The notes under the pieces: generated by a model
What the model was told of the DNA's origin: nothing
Databases searched by the model: none
Seen by the model: the letters and a program-made list of their open reading frames with translations, nothing else
Origin: Limnohabitans sp.
Lineage (GTDB): Bacteria > Pseudomonadota > Gammaproteobacteria > Burkholderiales > Burkholderiaceae_C
Assembly: GCA_021731425.1 (NCBI GenBank)
Contig: JAKFXJ010000082.1
Coordinates: 1 to 26,614 of the forward strand
Length of the DNA stretch: 26,614 nucleotides
Direction: 5' to 3'
Part shown: positions 17,234-25,750 of the stretch, one piece after another
Position numbering within the stretch: position 1 is the stretch's first letter
Layout of the letters: each line of letters starts with the position of its first letter
Translations under genes and position numbers: made by a program

Positions 17234-17245
17234 TCTGTATACAGA
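17234..17245 (+). promoter_or_regulatory. Probable GntR-type operator, perfect 12-bp palindrome
   Basis: TCTGTATACAGA is a perfect inverted repeat that ends 1 nt before the ATG of the GntR/FCD regulator. The TGTATACA core is of the kind bound by FCD-type GntR regulators, so autoregulation by the gene directly downstream is the natural reading. A possible -10 (TATTCT, 17231-17236) overlaps it, so a bound repressor would block transcription. No Shine-Dalgarno fits between the palindrome and the ATG. I did not find a second clear copy by eye. Confidence 0.65.
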
Positions 17246-17246
17246 C

Positions 17247-17933
17247 ATGAGCTCACCCCTTTTACAACTCACCACAGCCCCCGACCTGGTGGAACAGGTC
17301 TACAGCCGTTTGCTCTATGCCATCAGCGAAGGGGCTTTGCCGCCCGGAGAGCGTTTGACGCAAGAAGACCTGGCGCAACGCCTGGCCGTGTCGCGCCAGC
17401 CTGTGCTGCAGGCGCTGCGATTGCTCAAAAAAGATGGTTTTGTGGAGGATGCGCCCGGACGGGGTGTGCGTGTGACCCAACTCGATGTGGGCTGGATTGC
17501 CCAGGTCTACCAAGTGCGCGGCAGCCTTGACGCCTTGGCCGTGAGGCTGGCCGCTGAGCGCCGGGCCCGGCTGGATGAGGACGTGATGCGCCAGGGACGT
17601 CTGGCCGAAAGCGGGCGCGACGTGCAGGCCATGATCCAGGCCGACTTGGCTTTTCACCGCGCGATTTACCACGCCTCAGGCAACCCGCTGATTGCCCAAA
17701 GCATTGAGCTGCATTGGCACCACCTCAAACGCGTCATGGGGGCCGTGCTGCAGTCGTCTCACCAGCGGCAAACCGTTTGGGACGAACACGAAGCCATTGC
17801 AAAGGCCATTTCGGCTGGTGACGCCGAGCTGGCCGTTCGCCTGGTGCAAGAACACGCACACGAGGCAAGCGTGCAACTCACGGCCCGACTTTCCGAACAA
17901 ATTCAAAACCTCAAAACAGGAGCACAAGCATGA
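17247..17933 (+). CDS. GntR-family regulator, FCD subfamily
   Basis: A transcription factor of 228 residues. The N-terminal winged helix-turn-helix spans about 12-77 (SEGALPPGERLTQEDLAQRL, then AVSRQPVLQALRLLKKDGFV), the classic GntR layout. The C-terminal FCD effector domain spans about 85-215, with the usual metal-ligand candidates Asp133 and His137 in ADLAFHRAIY, His181 in DEHEAI and His203. FCD regulators usually respond to small organic acids or sugar acids. The first ATG at 17247 lies directly after the palindromic operator. The stop overlaps the dioxygenase start (ATGA), so the regulator is the first gene of the operon it probably controls. The inducer is unknown. Confidence 0.92.
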   Translation: MSSPLLQLTTAPDLVEQVYSRLLYAISEGALPPGERLTQEDLAQRLAVSRQPVLQALRLLKKDGFVEDAPGRGVRVTQLDVGWIAQVYQVRGSLDALAVRLAAERRARLDEDVMRQGRLAESGRDVQAMIQADLAFHRAIYHASGNPLIAQSIELHWHHLKRVMGAVLQSSHQRQTVWDEHEAIAKAISAGDAELAVRLVQEHAHEASVQLTARLSEQIQNLKTGAQA

Positions 17934-18802
17934 GACTGACCCCCGAACAATTGGAACAATTTGACCGCGAGGGCTATTTGTTTTTCCCTGGCCTGTTCAC
18001 ACCCGAAGAAACCAAAAACCTGAACGATGCGGTGCCCGAGTTGTACAGCCGCCGCGAGGCCTACAACGTGCGCGAAAAAGGCAGCGACGCTGTGCGCACC
18101 AACTTTGCGGCCCACATGTACAGCGAGCCTTTTGCCAAGTTGGCCCGTCACCCCCGCATGATTGAGCCGGTGCAAGACCTGTTTGGCGAAGAGCTGTACA
18201 TGCACCAGTTCAAGATCAACGGCAAGATGGCTTTTGAGGGCGATGTGTGGCAGTGGCACCAGGACTACGGCACCTGGCTGAACGACGACATGATGCCCAC
18301 CGAGCGGGCCATGAATGTGGCGATTTTCTTGGACGATGTGAACCCCTTCAACGGCCCGCTCATGTTCATTCCCGGCAGCCACAAAAAGGGCGTGGTCGAG
18401 GCCAAACATGACCTGTCGACCACCAGCTACCCCCTGTGGACGGTGGACAACGACCTGATTGCCCAGTTGGTCGAGCGGGCGGGCGGCAAAGAGGGCGGCA
18501 TCGTCAGCCCCACCGGGCCAGCGGGCTCCATGATCTTGTTCCACAGCTGCTTGGTGCACGCCTCCGCCAGCAACCTCTCGCCTTGGAACCGGGTGAGTGT
18601 GTACCTGAGTCTGTGCGCAGTGTCCAACCACATCCGCCGTCACAAGCGTCCCGAATACATCGCCCACCGCGACTTCACGCCCATCAGCTGCCTGCCCGAC
18701 GATTGCTTGGTGAACAGTTACCCGGTGGACCTGCCTTGGAAGGGCGGCATGCCCGAAAGCGCTCTGAAAACCTCGCTCGATGTCTTGAAAGAAGCCGCAT
18801 GA
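17930..18802 (+). CDS. Phytanoyl-CoA dioxygenase (PhyH) family oxygenase, EctD-like
   Basis: An iron(II)/2-oxoglutarate-dependent hydroxylase of 290 residues. The metal triad is His110 and Asp112 in WQWHQDYGTW and probably His210 in LVHASASN; Arg221 in WNRVSVY should hold the 2-oxoglutarate carboxylate. The block WHQDYGTW, DDMMP, then FNGPLMFIPGSH closely follows the ectoine hydroxylase EctD signature, but no ectoine genes are nearby and the sequence is not a clear EctD. It should hydroxylate an unactivated carbon of a small substrate in the cytosol. An AGGAG ribosome site lies within the end of the regulator gene and both ends use ATGA overlaps. The substrate cannot be named. Confidence 0.9.
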   Translation: MRLTPEQLEQFDREGYLFFPGLFTPEETKNLNDAVPELYSRREAYNVREKGSDAVRTNFAAHMYSEPFAKLARHPRMIEPVQDLFGEELYMHQFKINGKMAFEGDVWQWHQDYGTWLNDDMMPTERAMNVAIFLDDVNPFNGPLMFIPGSHKKGVVEAKHDLSTTSYPLWTVDNDLIAQLVERAGGKEGGIVSPTGPAGSMILFHSCLVHASASNLSPWNRVSVYLSLCAVSNHIRRHKRPEYIAHRDFTPISCLPDDCLVNSYPVDLPWKGGMPESALKTSLDVLKEAA

Positions 18803-20142
18803 ACCTGCACGCCAAACTCCTGCAACGCGCCGCTGAAAACCGCCCCATCCGCATCGGCCTGATCGGCGCGGGCAAATTCGGCTCCATGTACCTGGCGCAG
18901 ATTCCCCGCACCCCCGGGGTGCATTTGGTCGGCATTGCCGACCTGTCGCCTGACGGCGCCCGCGCCAACTTGGCCCGCGTGGGCTGGGAAGCTGAGCGCC
19001 TCACGGCCAGCAGCTTGGACGACGCGGTCAAAAACGGCACCACCCATGTGGGCGACGACTGGCAAAGCCTGGTGCGCCACCCGGCGGTGGACGTGATCGT
19101 CGAGTGCACGGGATCGCCTTTGCACGCGGTGGACCACATTTTGGAAGCCTTCGCGAACCGCAAACATGTCGTCAACGTCACGGTGGAGGCCGACGCGTTT
19201 TGCGGCCCCTTGCTCGCCACCCGCGCTCAGACGGCGGGCGTGGTGTATTCCTTGGCCTTTGGTGACCAGCCTGCCCTCATTTGTGATCTGGTCGATTGGG
19301 CACGCACTTGCGGATTTCCGGTCGTGGCCGCAGGCCGGGGCCACAAGTGGCTGCCGCACTTCAGCGAATCCACGCCCGAGACCGTGTGGGGCTATTACGG
19401 TTTGACGCCCGAGCAAGCCGAGCGCGGCGGGCTCAACCCCAAAATGTTCAACAGCTTTTTGGACGGCTCCAAGCCCTCCATCGAGAGCACCGCCGTGTCA
19501 AACGCCACCGGTTTGGGTGTGCCCAGCAACGGCTTGCTCTACCCGCCCGCCAGCGTGGAAGATATTCCGTATGTCACCCGCCCGATCTCGGAAGGCGGTG
19601 TGCTCGAGCGCAAGGGCATGGTCGAGGTGATCTCCAGTTTGGAGACCGATGGCCGCAAAATCCCCTACGACATCCGCATGGGCGTGTGGGTTACGGTGGA
19701 GGCCGAGACCGACTACATCAAGAACTGCTTTGAAGAGTACAACGCCCACACCGACCCCTCGGGCCGTTATTTCACGCTTTACAAACGCTGGCACCTGATT
19801 GGCCTCGAAGTGGGCGTGAGTGTGGCGAGTGTCGCCCTGCGCAACGAACCCACAGGCGTGGCCATTGGCTGGAACGCCGACGTGGTGGCCACGGCCAAGC
19901 GCGACTTGAAACCCGGCGACATGCTGGACGGCGAGGGCGGTTACACCGTCTGGGGCAAGCTGCTGCCCGCAGCCACCTCCAAACGCATGGGCGGCGTGCC
20001 GCTGGGTTTGGCGCACGGCGTGAAAGTCATTCGCCCCGTCGCCAAAGGCCAAAGCCTGACTTGGGACGATGTGACCATGGACACGACGACTCACGCCTAC
20101 CGAATCCGGCGCGAGATGGAGGCGACTTCAGTGCTGGGTTGA
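18799..20142 (+). CDS. Homoserine dehydrogenase-like oxidoreductase with C-terminal SAF domain
   Basis: A 447-residue NAD(P)-binding protein of the type grouped as predicted homoserine dehydrogenase with SAF domain (COG4091). The Rossmann motif GLIGAGKFGSMYL is at 20-32, followed by VGIADLSPDGARANL and VIVECTGSPLHA, which is the cofactor-binding half. The middle region (PHFSESTPETVWGYYGLTPE and LGVPSNGLLYPPAS) is characteristic of this group. The SAF domain covers about 360-430 (TAKRDLKPGDMLDGEGGYTV to ARPVAKGQSLTWDDV-like end). It is longer than, and distinct from, true biosynthetic homoserine dehydrogenases and lacks an ACT domain. It overlaps the dioxygenase stop by 4 nt. It probably oxidises or reduces the product of the dioxygenase step; that is inference from the operon. 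Confidence 0.85.
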   Translation: MNLHAKLLQRAAENRPIRIGLIGAGKFGSMYLAQIPRTPGVHLVGIADLSPDGARANLARVGWEAERLTASSLDDAVKNGTTHVGDDWQSLVRHPAVDVIVECTGSPLHAVDHILEAFANRKHVVNVTVEADAFCGPLLATRAQTAGVVYSLAFGDQPALICDLVDWARTCGFPVVAAGRGHKWLPHFSESTPETVWGYYGLTPEQAERGGLNPKMFNSFLDGSKPSIESTAVSNATGLGVPSNGLLYPPASVEDIPYVTRPISEGGVLERKGMVEVISSLETDGRKIPYDIRMGVWVTVEAETDYIKNCFEEYNAHTDPSGRYFTLYKRWHLIGLEVGVSVASVALRNEPTGVAIGWNADVVATAKRDLKPGDMLDGEGGYTVWGKLLPAATSKRMGGVPLGLAHGVKVIRPVAKGQSLTWDDVTMDTTTHAYRIRREMEATSVLG

Positions 20143-20167
20143 TTGCTTTGGCCTGATCTGAGTCCTC

Positions 20168-20200
20168 AAGCCGTGCTGCGTCTGCAGCACGGCTTTTTTT
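20168..20200 (+). terminator. Rho-independent terminator of the GntR operon
   Basis: AGCCGTGCTGC (20169-20179), loop GTCT, and GCAGCACGGCT (20184-20194) form a perfect 11-bp stem that runs into a tract of seven T (20194-20200). An A at 20168 can also pair into the T tract. It lies 26 nt after the dehydrogenase stop and isolates this operon from purL. Confidence 0.93.
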
Positions 20201-20259
20201 CTGGCAGCAGACCGTTGCTGAATCAGCCCATTTCGCCGCCGGATCAGGGTTTCCCCCGT

Positions 20260-20265
20260 TAAAAT
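20260..20265 (+). promoter_or_regulatory. Possible purL -10 element
   Basis: TAAAAT within CCCCGTTAAAATACTGCC is the only AT-rich hexamer in the 137 bp between the terminator and purL. It would give a leader of about 65 nt. The -35 at the right distance is poor. No purine riboswitch or PurR-like palindrome is visible in the leader. Confidence 0.35.
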
Positions 20266-20337
20266 ACTGCCTTTGCCGGCCAGCCCCAGTCAGCGGCCCC
20301 GGCGCTACGGTTTCCCGTCTCTTCACAAGGCCACCCC

Positions 20338-23300
20338 GTGTCCCTGCACATCACGACTTTCGAAGGCGCCAGCGCCCTCAGCGACTTTCGCATTGCCCAG
20401 CTTTTGCCCCGTCTGGCAGAAATCTCGCCTCACATCTCAGGCATCAACGCCCGTTTTGTGCATCTGGTGGCTACCACCGCCCCTTTGCAGGACGCCCAAA
20501 AACACACCCTGGCAGCACTGCTGACCTACGGCGAGCCTTACGCAGGCCCCAGCGATGGCCCGGTGATCGTGGTCAGCCCGCGCATTGGTACCGTGTCGCC
20601 CTGGGCGTCCAAGGCGACCGACATCGCCCACAACTGCGGTTTTGATGTGCGCCGCGTGGAGCGTTTGACCGAATACCGCTTGACCTTGAAATCGGGCTTG
20701 CTCAGCACAGCCAAATTGACTGCAGAGCAATTGGGCCAGGTGGCCGCTGTGCTGCACGACCGCATGACCGAGTCGGCCATGCTCAGCCGAGGTGATGCCG
20801 CTGCTTTGTTCACGGCGCTGGACCCCGCGCCCATGGACCATGTGGATGTCTTGGGTGGCGGTCGCGCTGCTTTGGAAGAGGCCAACAAAACCTGGGGCCT
20901 GGCCTTGGCCGATGACGAAATCGACTACTTGGTCAAAGCCTTCACAGGACTGAATCGCAACCCCACCGATGTGGAGTTGATGATGTTCGCGCAGGCCAAC
21001 AGCGAGCACTGCCGCCACAAAATTTTCAACGCCGAGTTCACCATCGACGGCGTGGCCCAGCCCAAAAGCCTGTTCGGCATGATCCGCAACACGCACCAGC
21101 TCAGCCCCCAGCACACGGTGGTGGCGTATTCAGACAACGCCTCGGTGATGGAAGGCCACACGGTGGAGCGCTTTGTGGCCAGAACGTCAGGGCAGGGCGC
21201 GGCTTACCAGAGCGAACAAGCCTTGCACCATGTGTTGATGAAGGTCGAGACCCACAACCACCCCACCGCGATTTCACCGTTCCCCGGCGCATCCACGGGC
21301 GCGGGCGGCGAAATCCGTGACGAGGGCGCGACCGGTCGCGGCTCCAAGCCCAAGGCGGGTTTGTCGGGCTTCACCGTGTCCAAACTCTGGGGCGGTATGT
21401 CCGACCAAGCCGGTGGTAAGCCCGAGCACATCGCCAGCCCCCTGCAAATCATGACCGAAGGCCCTTTGGGTGGTGCGGCCTTCAACAACGAGTTTGGCCG
21501 CCCCAATTTGCTGGGCTATTTCCGCGAATACGAGCAGACGGTGGACGGCGTGGTGCGGGGTTACCACAAGCCGATCATGATCGCGGGCGGTCTGGGTCAG
21601 ATCGACGCCGAGCAAACGAAAAAGATTGAATTTCCGGCGGGCAGTTTGCTGATCCAGCTGGGCGGCCCCGGCATGCGCATCGGCATGGGCGGCAGTGCGG
21701 CCAGCTCCATGGCCACCGGCACCAACGCCGCGAATCTGGACTTTGACTCGGTGCAGCGTGGCAACCCCGAGATCGAGCGCCGGGCGCAAGAGGTCATCAA
21801 CCACTGCTGGGCGCAAGGTGCGGCCAACCCGATTCTGGCGATCCACGACGTCGGCGCAGGTGGTTTGTCCAACGCCTTCCCCGAGCTGACCAACGACGCG
21901 GGCCGTGGTGCACGTTTTGATTTGCGTGCGATCAAGCTCGAAGAGTCCGGCCTGTCGCCCAAAGAAATCTGGTCCAACGAAAGCCAAGAACGCTATGTGA
22001 TGGCGATCACCCCCGAGTCTTTGGTGCAGTTCACCGCTTTTTGCGAGCGCGAGCGTTGCCCGTTTGCGGTGATTGGCGTAGCGACCGACGAGCGCCAGCT
22101 GGTGCTGGAAGACCAAGGCTATGAGTCGCCCGTGGACATGCCCATGGACGTGCTGCTGGGCAAACCGCCCAAGATGCACCGCGATGTGCAAACTGTGGTG
22201 CGCCAGTCGCCTGCGATGGACTTGACGGGTGTGAGTTTGCAAAAAGCCGTGATCGACGTGCTGAGCCACCCGACTGTGGCGTCCAAGCGATTCCTCATCA
22301 CCATCGGCGACCGCGCCGTAGGCGGCCTGACGCACCGCGACCAGATGGTCGGCCCATGGCAGGTGCCTGTGGCCGACGTGGCCGTGACCCTGGCCGACTA
22401 CGCGGGCTTTGCGGGCGAAGCCATGAGCATGGGCGAGCGCACACCGCTGGCCTCGCTCAACGCCGCAGCGTCCGGCCGCATGGCCGTGGCCGAAGCCATC
22501 ACCAATTTGCTGGCCGCGCCCATCGAGCTGCCCCGCGTCAAGATGTCCGCCAACTGGATGGCCGCGTGCGGCGAGCCGGGTGAAGACGCTGCTTTGTATG
22601 AAACCGTCAAGGCCGTGGGCATGGAACTGTGCCCAGCGCTCGACATCTCGATCCCTGTGGGCAAAGACAGCTTGTCGATGCGCACACAGTGGGCCGACAA
22701 GGGTCAGACCCACAAAGTCACATCGCCCGTGAGCCTGATCATCACCGCCTTTGCCAGCCTGCCTGACGTGCGCGGCACGTTCACGCCGCAACTGGACGCA
22801 AAAACCGATGACACCAGCTTGCTGCTGATTGACCTGGGCCAAGGCCGCAACCGCATGGGCGGCAGCGTGCTGGGCCAAGTGCTGGGCCAGTTTGGTGAAA
22901 GCGTGCCCGACCTTGAAGAGCCGCAAGCGCTGGTCCATCTGGTCAAGGCCATCAATACCTTGCGTGCCCAAGGCCAAATCCTGGCCTACCACGACCGCAG
23001 CGACGGCGGCTTGCTGGCCGCAGTAGCCGAAATGGCTTTTGCAGGCCATGTGGGCGTGGCCCTCAATGTGGACATGCTGGTGACCGAGGGCGACGGCATC
23101 ACCGACAGCCGCGCCGACCACGGCGACGCCAAGAACTGGGCAGGCCAGGTCAGTGCCCGCCGCGACGAACTCACCCTCAAAGCCCTGTTCAACGAAGAGC
23201 TGGGCGTGGTGCTGCAAGTGCGCACGGCCGAGCGCAACGCTGTTTTGCAAACCTTGCGCGAACACGGCTTGTCCAAACACACGCATGTGATCGGCAAAAC

Positions 23301-24324
23301 CCGTCCTGTGCAATCGACCATCCAAAAAGGCGTGGGCGAACTCAGCATCTGGCGCGACACCAAAGAGGTGTTTGCCGCCAAGCTGGAAGACCTGCACCAG
23401 GTCTGGGACAGCGTGAGCTGGAAGATTTGTCAGCAGCGCGACAACCCCGCTTGCGCCGATGCCGAACACGCCGCAGCTGGCCGCGTTGACGACCCCGGCA
23501 TGCATGTGGCGCTGAGCTTTGACCCGACTGAGAACGTCGCTGCGCCATTCCTGAATTTGTCACGCCCCAAAGTGGCTATCTTGCGAGAGCAGGGCGTCAA
23601 CTCGCATGTGGAAATGGCCTACGCCTTCCACACAGCGGGTTTTGAGTCGCACGACGTGCACATGACCGACCTGCAATCGGGCCGCGCCAACTTGGCCGAC
23701 TTCCAAGGTCTGGTCGCTTGCGGAGGTTTCAGCTACGGCGACACGCTGGGCGCGGGCATCGGTTGGGCACGATCGATCACCTTCAACCCCGCTCTGGCTG
23801 AGCAGTTCAAGGGCTTTTTTGGCCGCACCGACACCTTTGGTCTGGGCGTATGCAACGGCTGCCAGATGTTTGCGGAACTCGCCGACATCATCCCGGGCGC
23901 CGAAGCTTGGCCGCGCTTCACCACCAACCAAAGTGAGCGCTTCGAAGCGCGTCTGTCGATGGTCGAGGTGTTGGAGTCGCCCAGCTTGTTTTTGCAAGGC
24001 ATGGCGGGCAGCCGCTTGCCGATTGCTGTGGCGCACGGTGAAGGCTTTGCCAACTTCAAACACCGCGGTAACCCAGCCCAAGCCCTTGGCGCGATGCGCT
24101 TTGTGGACAACCATGGCCAGGCCACCGATGCGTACCCCTTCAACCCCAACGGCAGCGCGGGCGGCCTCACGGCCGTGACCACGGCAGACGGTCGCTTCAC
24201 GGCCATGATGCCGCACCCTGAGCGGGTGTTCCGCAATGTGCAGATGAGCTGGACAAGTGGCGACATCGCATCCACCAGTCCTTGGCTGCGCGTGTGGCAA
24301 AACGCCCGCAAGTGGGTGGGCTGA
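20338..24324 (+). CDS. purL: Phosphoribosylformylglycinamidine synthase, single-chain type
   Basis: The large 1328-residue enzyme that converts FGAR, glutamine and ATP to FGAM in purine synthesis. The start is GTG 20338 ([20 protein letters not shown]), the natural N-terminus of betaproteobacterial PurL, with a weak AAGG site before it. Domains in order: N-terminal domain (about 1-150), linker, two AIRS/PurM-like ATPase domains (about 200-1000, with [26 protein letters not shown] [12 protein letters not shown], and [17 protein letters not shown]), and a C-terminal class I glutamine amidotransferase. The amidotransferase nucleophile is Cys1172 in GVCNGCQMF, with His1293 and Glu1295 in MPHPERVF. 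Length fits the long proteobacterial form (about 1295-1340). It is complete and unremarkable. Confidence 0.97.
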   Translation: MSLHITTFEGASALSDFRIAQLLPRLAEISPHISGINARFVHLVATTAPLQDAQKHTLAALLTYGEPYAGPSDGPVIVVSPRIGTVSPWASKATDIAHNCGFDVRRVERLTEYRLTLKSGLLSTAKLTAEQLGQVAAVLHDRMTESAMLSRGDAAALFTALDPAPMDHVDVLGGGRAALEEANKTWGLALADDEIDYLVKAFTGLNRNPTDVELMMFAQANSEHCRHKIFNAEFTIDGVAQPKSLFGMIRNTHQLSPQHTVVAYSDNASVMEGHTVERFVARTSGQGAAYQSEQALHHVLMKVETHNHPTAISPFPGASTGAGGEIRDEGATGRGSKPKAGLSGFTVSKLWGGMSDQAGGKPEHIASPLQIMTEGPLGGAAFNNEFGRPNLLGYFREYEQTVDGVVRGYHKPIMIAGGLGQIDAEQTKKIEFPAGSLLIQLGGPGMRIGMGGSAASSMATGTNAANLDFDSVQRGNPEIERRAQEVINHCWAQGAANPILAIHDVGAGGLSNAFPELTNDAGRGARFDLRAIKLEESGLSPKEIWSNESQERYVMAITPESLVQFTAFCERERCPFAVIGVATDERQLVLEDQGYESPVDMPMDVLLGKPPKMHRDVQTVVRQSPAMDLTGVSLQKAVIDVLSHPTVASKRFLITIGDRAVGGLTHRDQMVGPWQVPVADVAVTLADYAGFAGEAMSMGERTPLASLNAAASGRMAVAEAITNLLAAPIELPRVKMSANWMAACGEPGEDAALYETVKAVGMELCPALDISIPVGKDSLSMRTQWADKGQTHKVTSPVSLIITAFASLPDVRGTFTPQLDAKTDDTSLLLIDLGQGRNRMGGSVLGQVLGQFGESVPDLEEPQALVHLVKAINTLRAQGQILAYHDRSDGGLLAAVAEMAFAGHVGVALNVDMLVTEGDGITDSRADHGDAKNWAGQVSARRDELTLKALFNEELGVVLQVRTAERNAVLQTLREHGLSKHTHVIGKTRPVQSTIQKGVGELSIWRDTKEVFAAKLEDLHQVWDSVSWKICQQRDNPACADAEHAAAGRVDDPGMHVALSFDPTENVAAPFLNLSRPKVAILREQGVNSHVEMAYAFHTAGFESHDVHMTDLQSGRANLADFQGLVACGGFSYGDTLGAGIGWARSITFNPALAEQFKGFFGRTDTFGLGVCNGCQMFAELADIIPGAEAWPRFTTNQSERFEARLSMVEVLESPSLFLQGMAGSRLPIAVAHGEGFANFKHRGNPAQALGAMRFVDNHGQATDAYPFNPNGSAGGLTAVTTADGRFTAMMPHPERVFRNVQMSWTSGDIASTSPWLRVWQNARKWVG

Positions 24325-24334
24325 TCTGTCAAGC

Positions 24335-25750
24335 ATGAAGTCTACCAACACCACTCAGTGGTTCCCGCCTTCACAACTGGCTTTTTACTTTGACCAGGGT
24401 GCTTGGTCACGCGGCACCACCTTGTATTTGCAAGACCAAGTCTTGTCCTCCCAGTTGTCGCCCGATGGCGACGGCTGGCGCTTGCAGGGCCAAGTCCAAG
24501 GCAACGATGCGCAGCCCTATTCGGTCAATGCCGAACTTCGGGTCAGTGCGGGTGGCAACTTGAGCGAGTGGCGCAGTGGCTGCACCTGCCCGGTGGGGCG
24601 GTACTGCAAACATGGTGCGGCTTTGGGCATTTTGGCTTCGATGCAAGGCTTGGCCCTGCAAAAAGAATGGGGCCCCGAGGGGCCTACGCCCGAGGTGCTG
24701 GAGCGCCGCTCTCAGATGGAAAAAGAGCGGGCCCTGAGCCACGCCGAATACCAGGTCCGCGACTGGCTGAACCGTTTGGAAAACGCCAACGGCCCAGCCG
24801 CCTTCACCTTGCCCGGCAGCACCCACGATCAATTTGTGTACAGCTTGTCCGTTGTCCAAACCGCTTACAAACCCGTGTTCCATTTGGCCGTGAAACGGGC
24901 AGCGCAAAAGCGCAGCGGCGAGTGGGGCAAAGCCAAAAAGCTCAGCAGCGAACCCTCGGCGCACGACCCGATCTGGCAAACCAGCTGTCCGCTGGACCGC
25001 GATATCTTTGACCTGTTGAAGGCTTGTCCGGCCGCCAGCAGTTTCAGCTCCTACGGCTTTCAGGGCGAGGTCAAGCTGCACGGCATGCCCGGGCAATTGC
25101 TGTTACAGCTGTGCAGCCAAACCGGCCGTTTGGTGTCAGATGAGGGCATCCCTTTGCGCTGGCAAGACGCCCCCGAAACTTTGGTGGGAACCTGGCGCGA
25201 AATCAAGAGCGAAGACCACCAGCCCGATGGCTGGCAGCTGAGCATGCAGCCGCAGCGCCCAGGCGTGGTGTTTGGTCTGAACCAACCGCCTTTTTTTATG
25301 GACACAGCTCAAGGCCTGTGTGGCCCCTTGGACACGCAGGGCCTTAGCGCCAACGAGCTGCAAGTCTTGACCAACTCCCCTGTGCTGCCCGAAAGTGTGG
25401 CCTTCAAGTTTCAAAACCAGTTGCTCGAACGTTTGGGCCCGGTGCCTTTGCCGCCCGTGATCCAGAAGATGCCGGAAATTCGTGGCGTCAAGCCCCGGGC
25501 CGTGCTCGACATCGCCCCCGTCCACCCCGCAGAACGCGTTGTGCAGGGCTTGTTTGTGGGCGAATTGACCTTTGACTACGATGGCCAACGCGGCTTTTGG
25601 TCAGGCACACAAAACCGCGTCTTAATCGGGCAAGGTTCTCAGGCGCGTCTGTTGCTGCGCGACCTGCCCAGTGAGCGCAAAGCTTGGGATGCTCTGGCCG
25701 CTTTAGGGCTTGAAACCTTCGACGCCAACAGGCTGGTGTTGCCACCCTAG
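24335..25750 (+). CDS. SWIM zinc-finger region of a SNF2-type helicase (gene interrupted by TAG)
   Basis: The N-terminal 471 codons of a large SWI2/SNF2-family protein, from the ATG at 24335, 10 nt after purL. A SWIM zinc finger is at residues 83-93 (CTCPVGRYCKH, CxCx5CxH). The remainder (SQMEKERALSHAEYQVRDWL and later blocks) matches the long, poorly conserved region that precedes the helicase core in bacterial SNF2 proteins. The frame ends at TAG 25748-25750 (after RLVLPP) but the same frame continues at once with QSQQRWLEWVESYFAPLRQA and stays open to the window end with the helicase motifs. The stop therefore splits one gene. If the stop is real, the product lacks all ATPase motifs. Confidence 0.75.
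   Translation: MKSTNTTQWFPPSQLAFYFDQGAWSRGTTLYLQDQVLSSQLSPDGDGWRLQGQVQGNDAQPYSVNAELRVSAGGNLSEWRSGCTCPVGRYCKHGAALGILASMQGLALQKEWGPEGPTPEVLERRSQMEKERALSHAEYQVRDWLNRLENANGPAAFTLPGSTHDQFVYSLSVVQTAYKPVFHLAVKRAAQKRSGEWGKAKKLSSEPSAHDPIWQTSCPLDRDIFDLLKACPAASSFSSYGFQGEVKLHGMPGQLLLQLCSQTGRLVSDEGIPLRWQDAPETLVGTWREIKSEDHQPDGWQLSMQPQRPGVVFGLNQPPFFMDTAQGLCGPLDTQGLSANELQVLTNSPVLPESVAFKFQNQLLERLGPVPLPPVIQKMPEIRGVKPRAVLDIAPVHPAERVVQGLFVGELTFDYDGQRGFWSGTQNRVLIGQGSQARLLLRDLPSERKAWDALAALGLETFDANRLVLPP

Noticed and set aside
21274..23505. 743-codon open frame on the minus strand inside purL
   Set aside because: Antisense to intact PurL, His/Gly/Val-rich composition and no recognisable domain; a shadow frame.
7396..25750. 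Alternative genetic code with TAA/TAG read as Gln
   Set aside because: aroC, the P450 gene and the second alpha/beta hydrolase end at TAA and glnD ends at TAG at normal family lengths, so both codons work as stops here.
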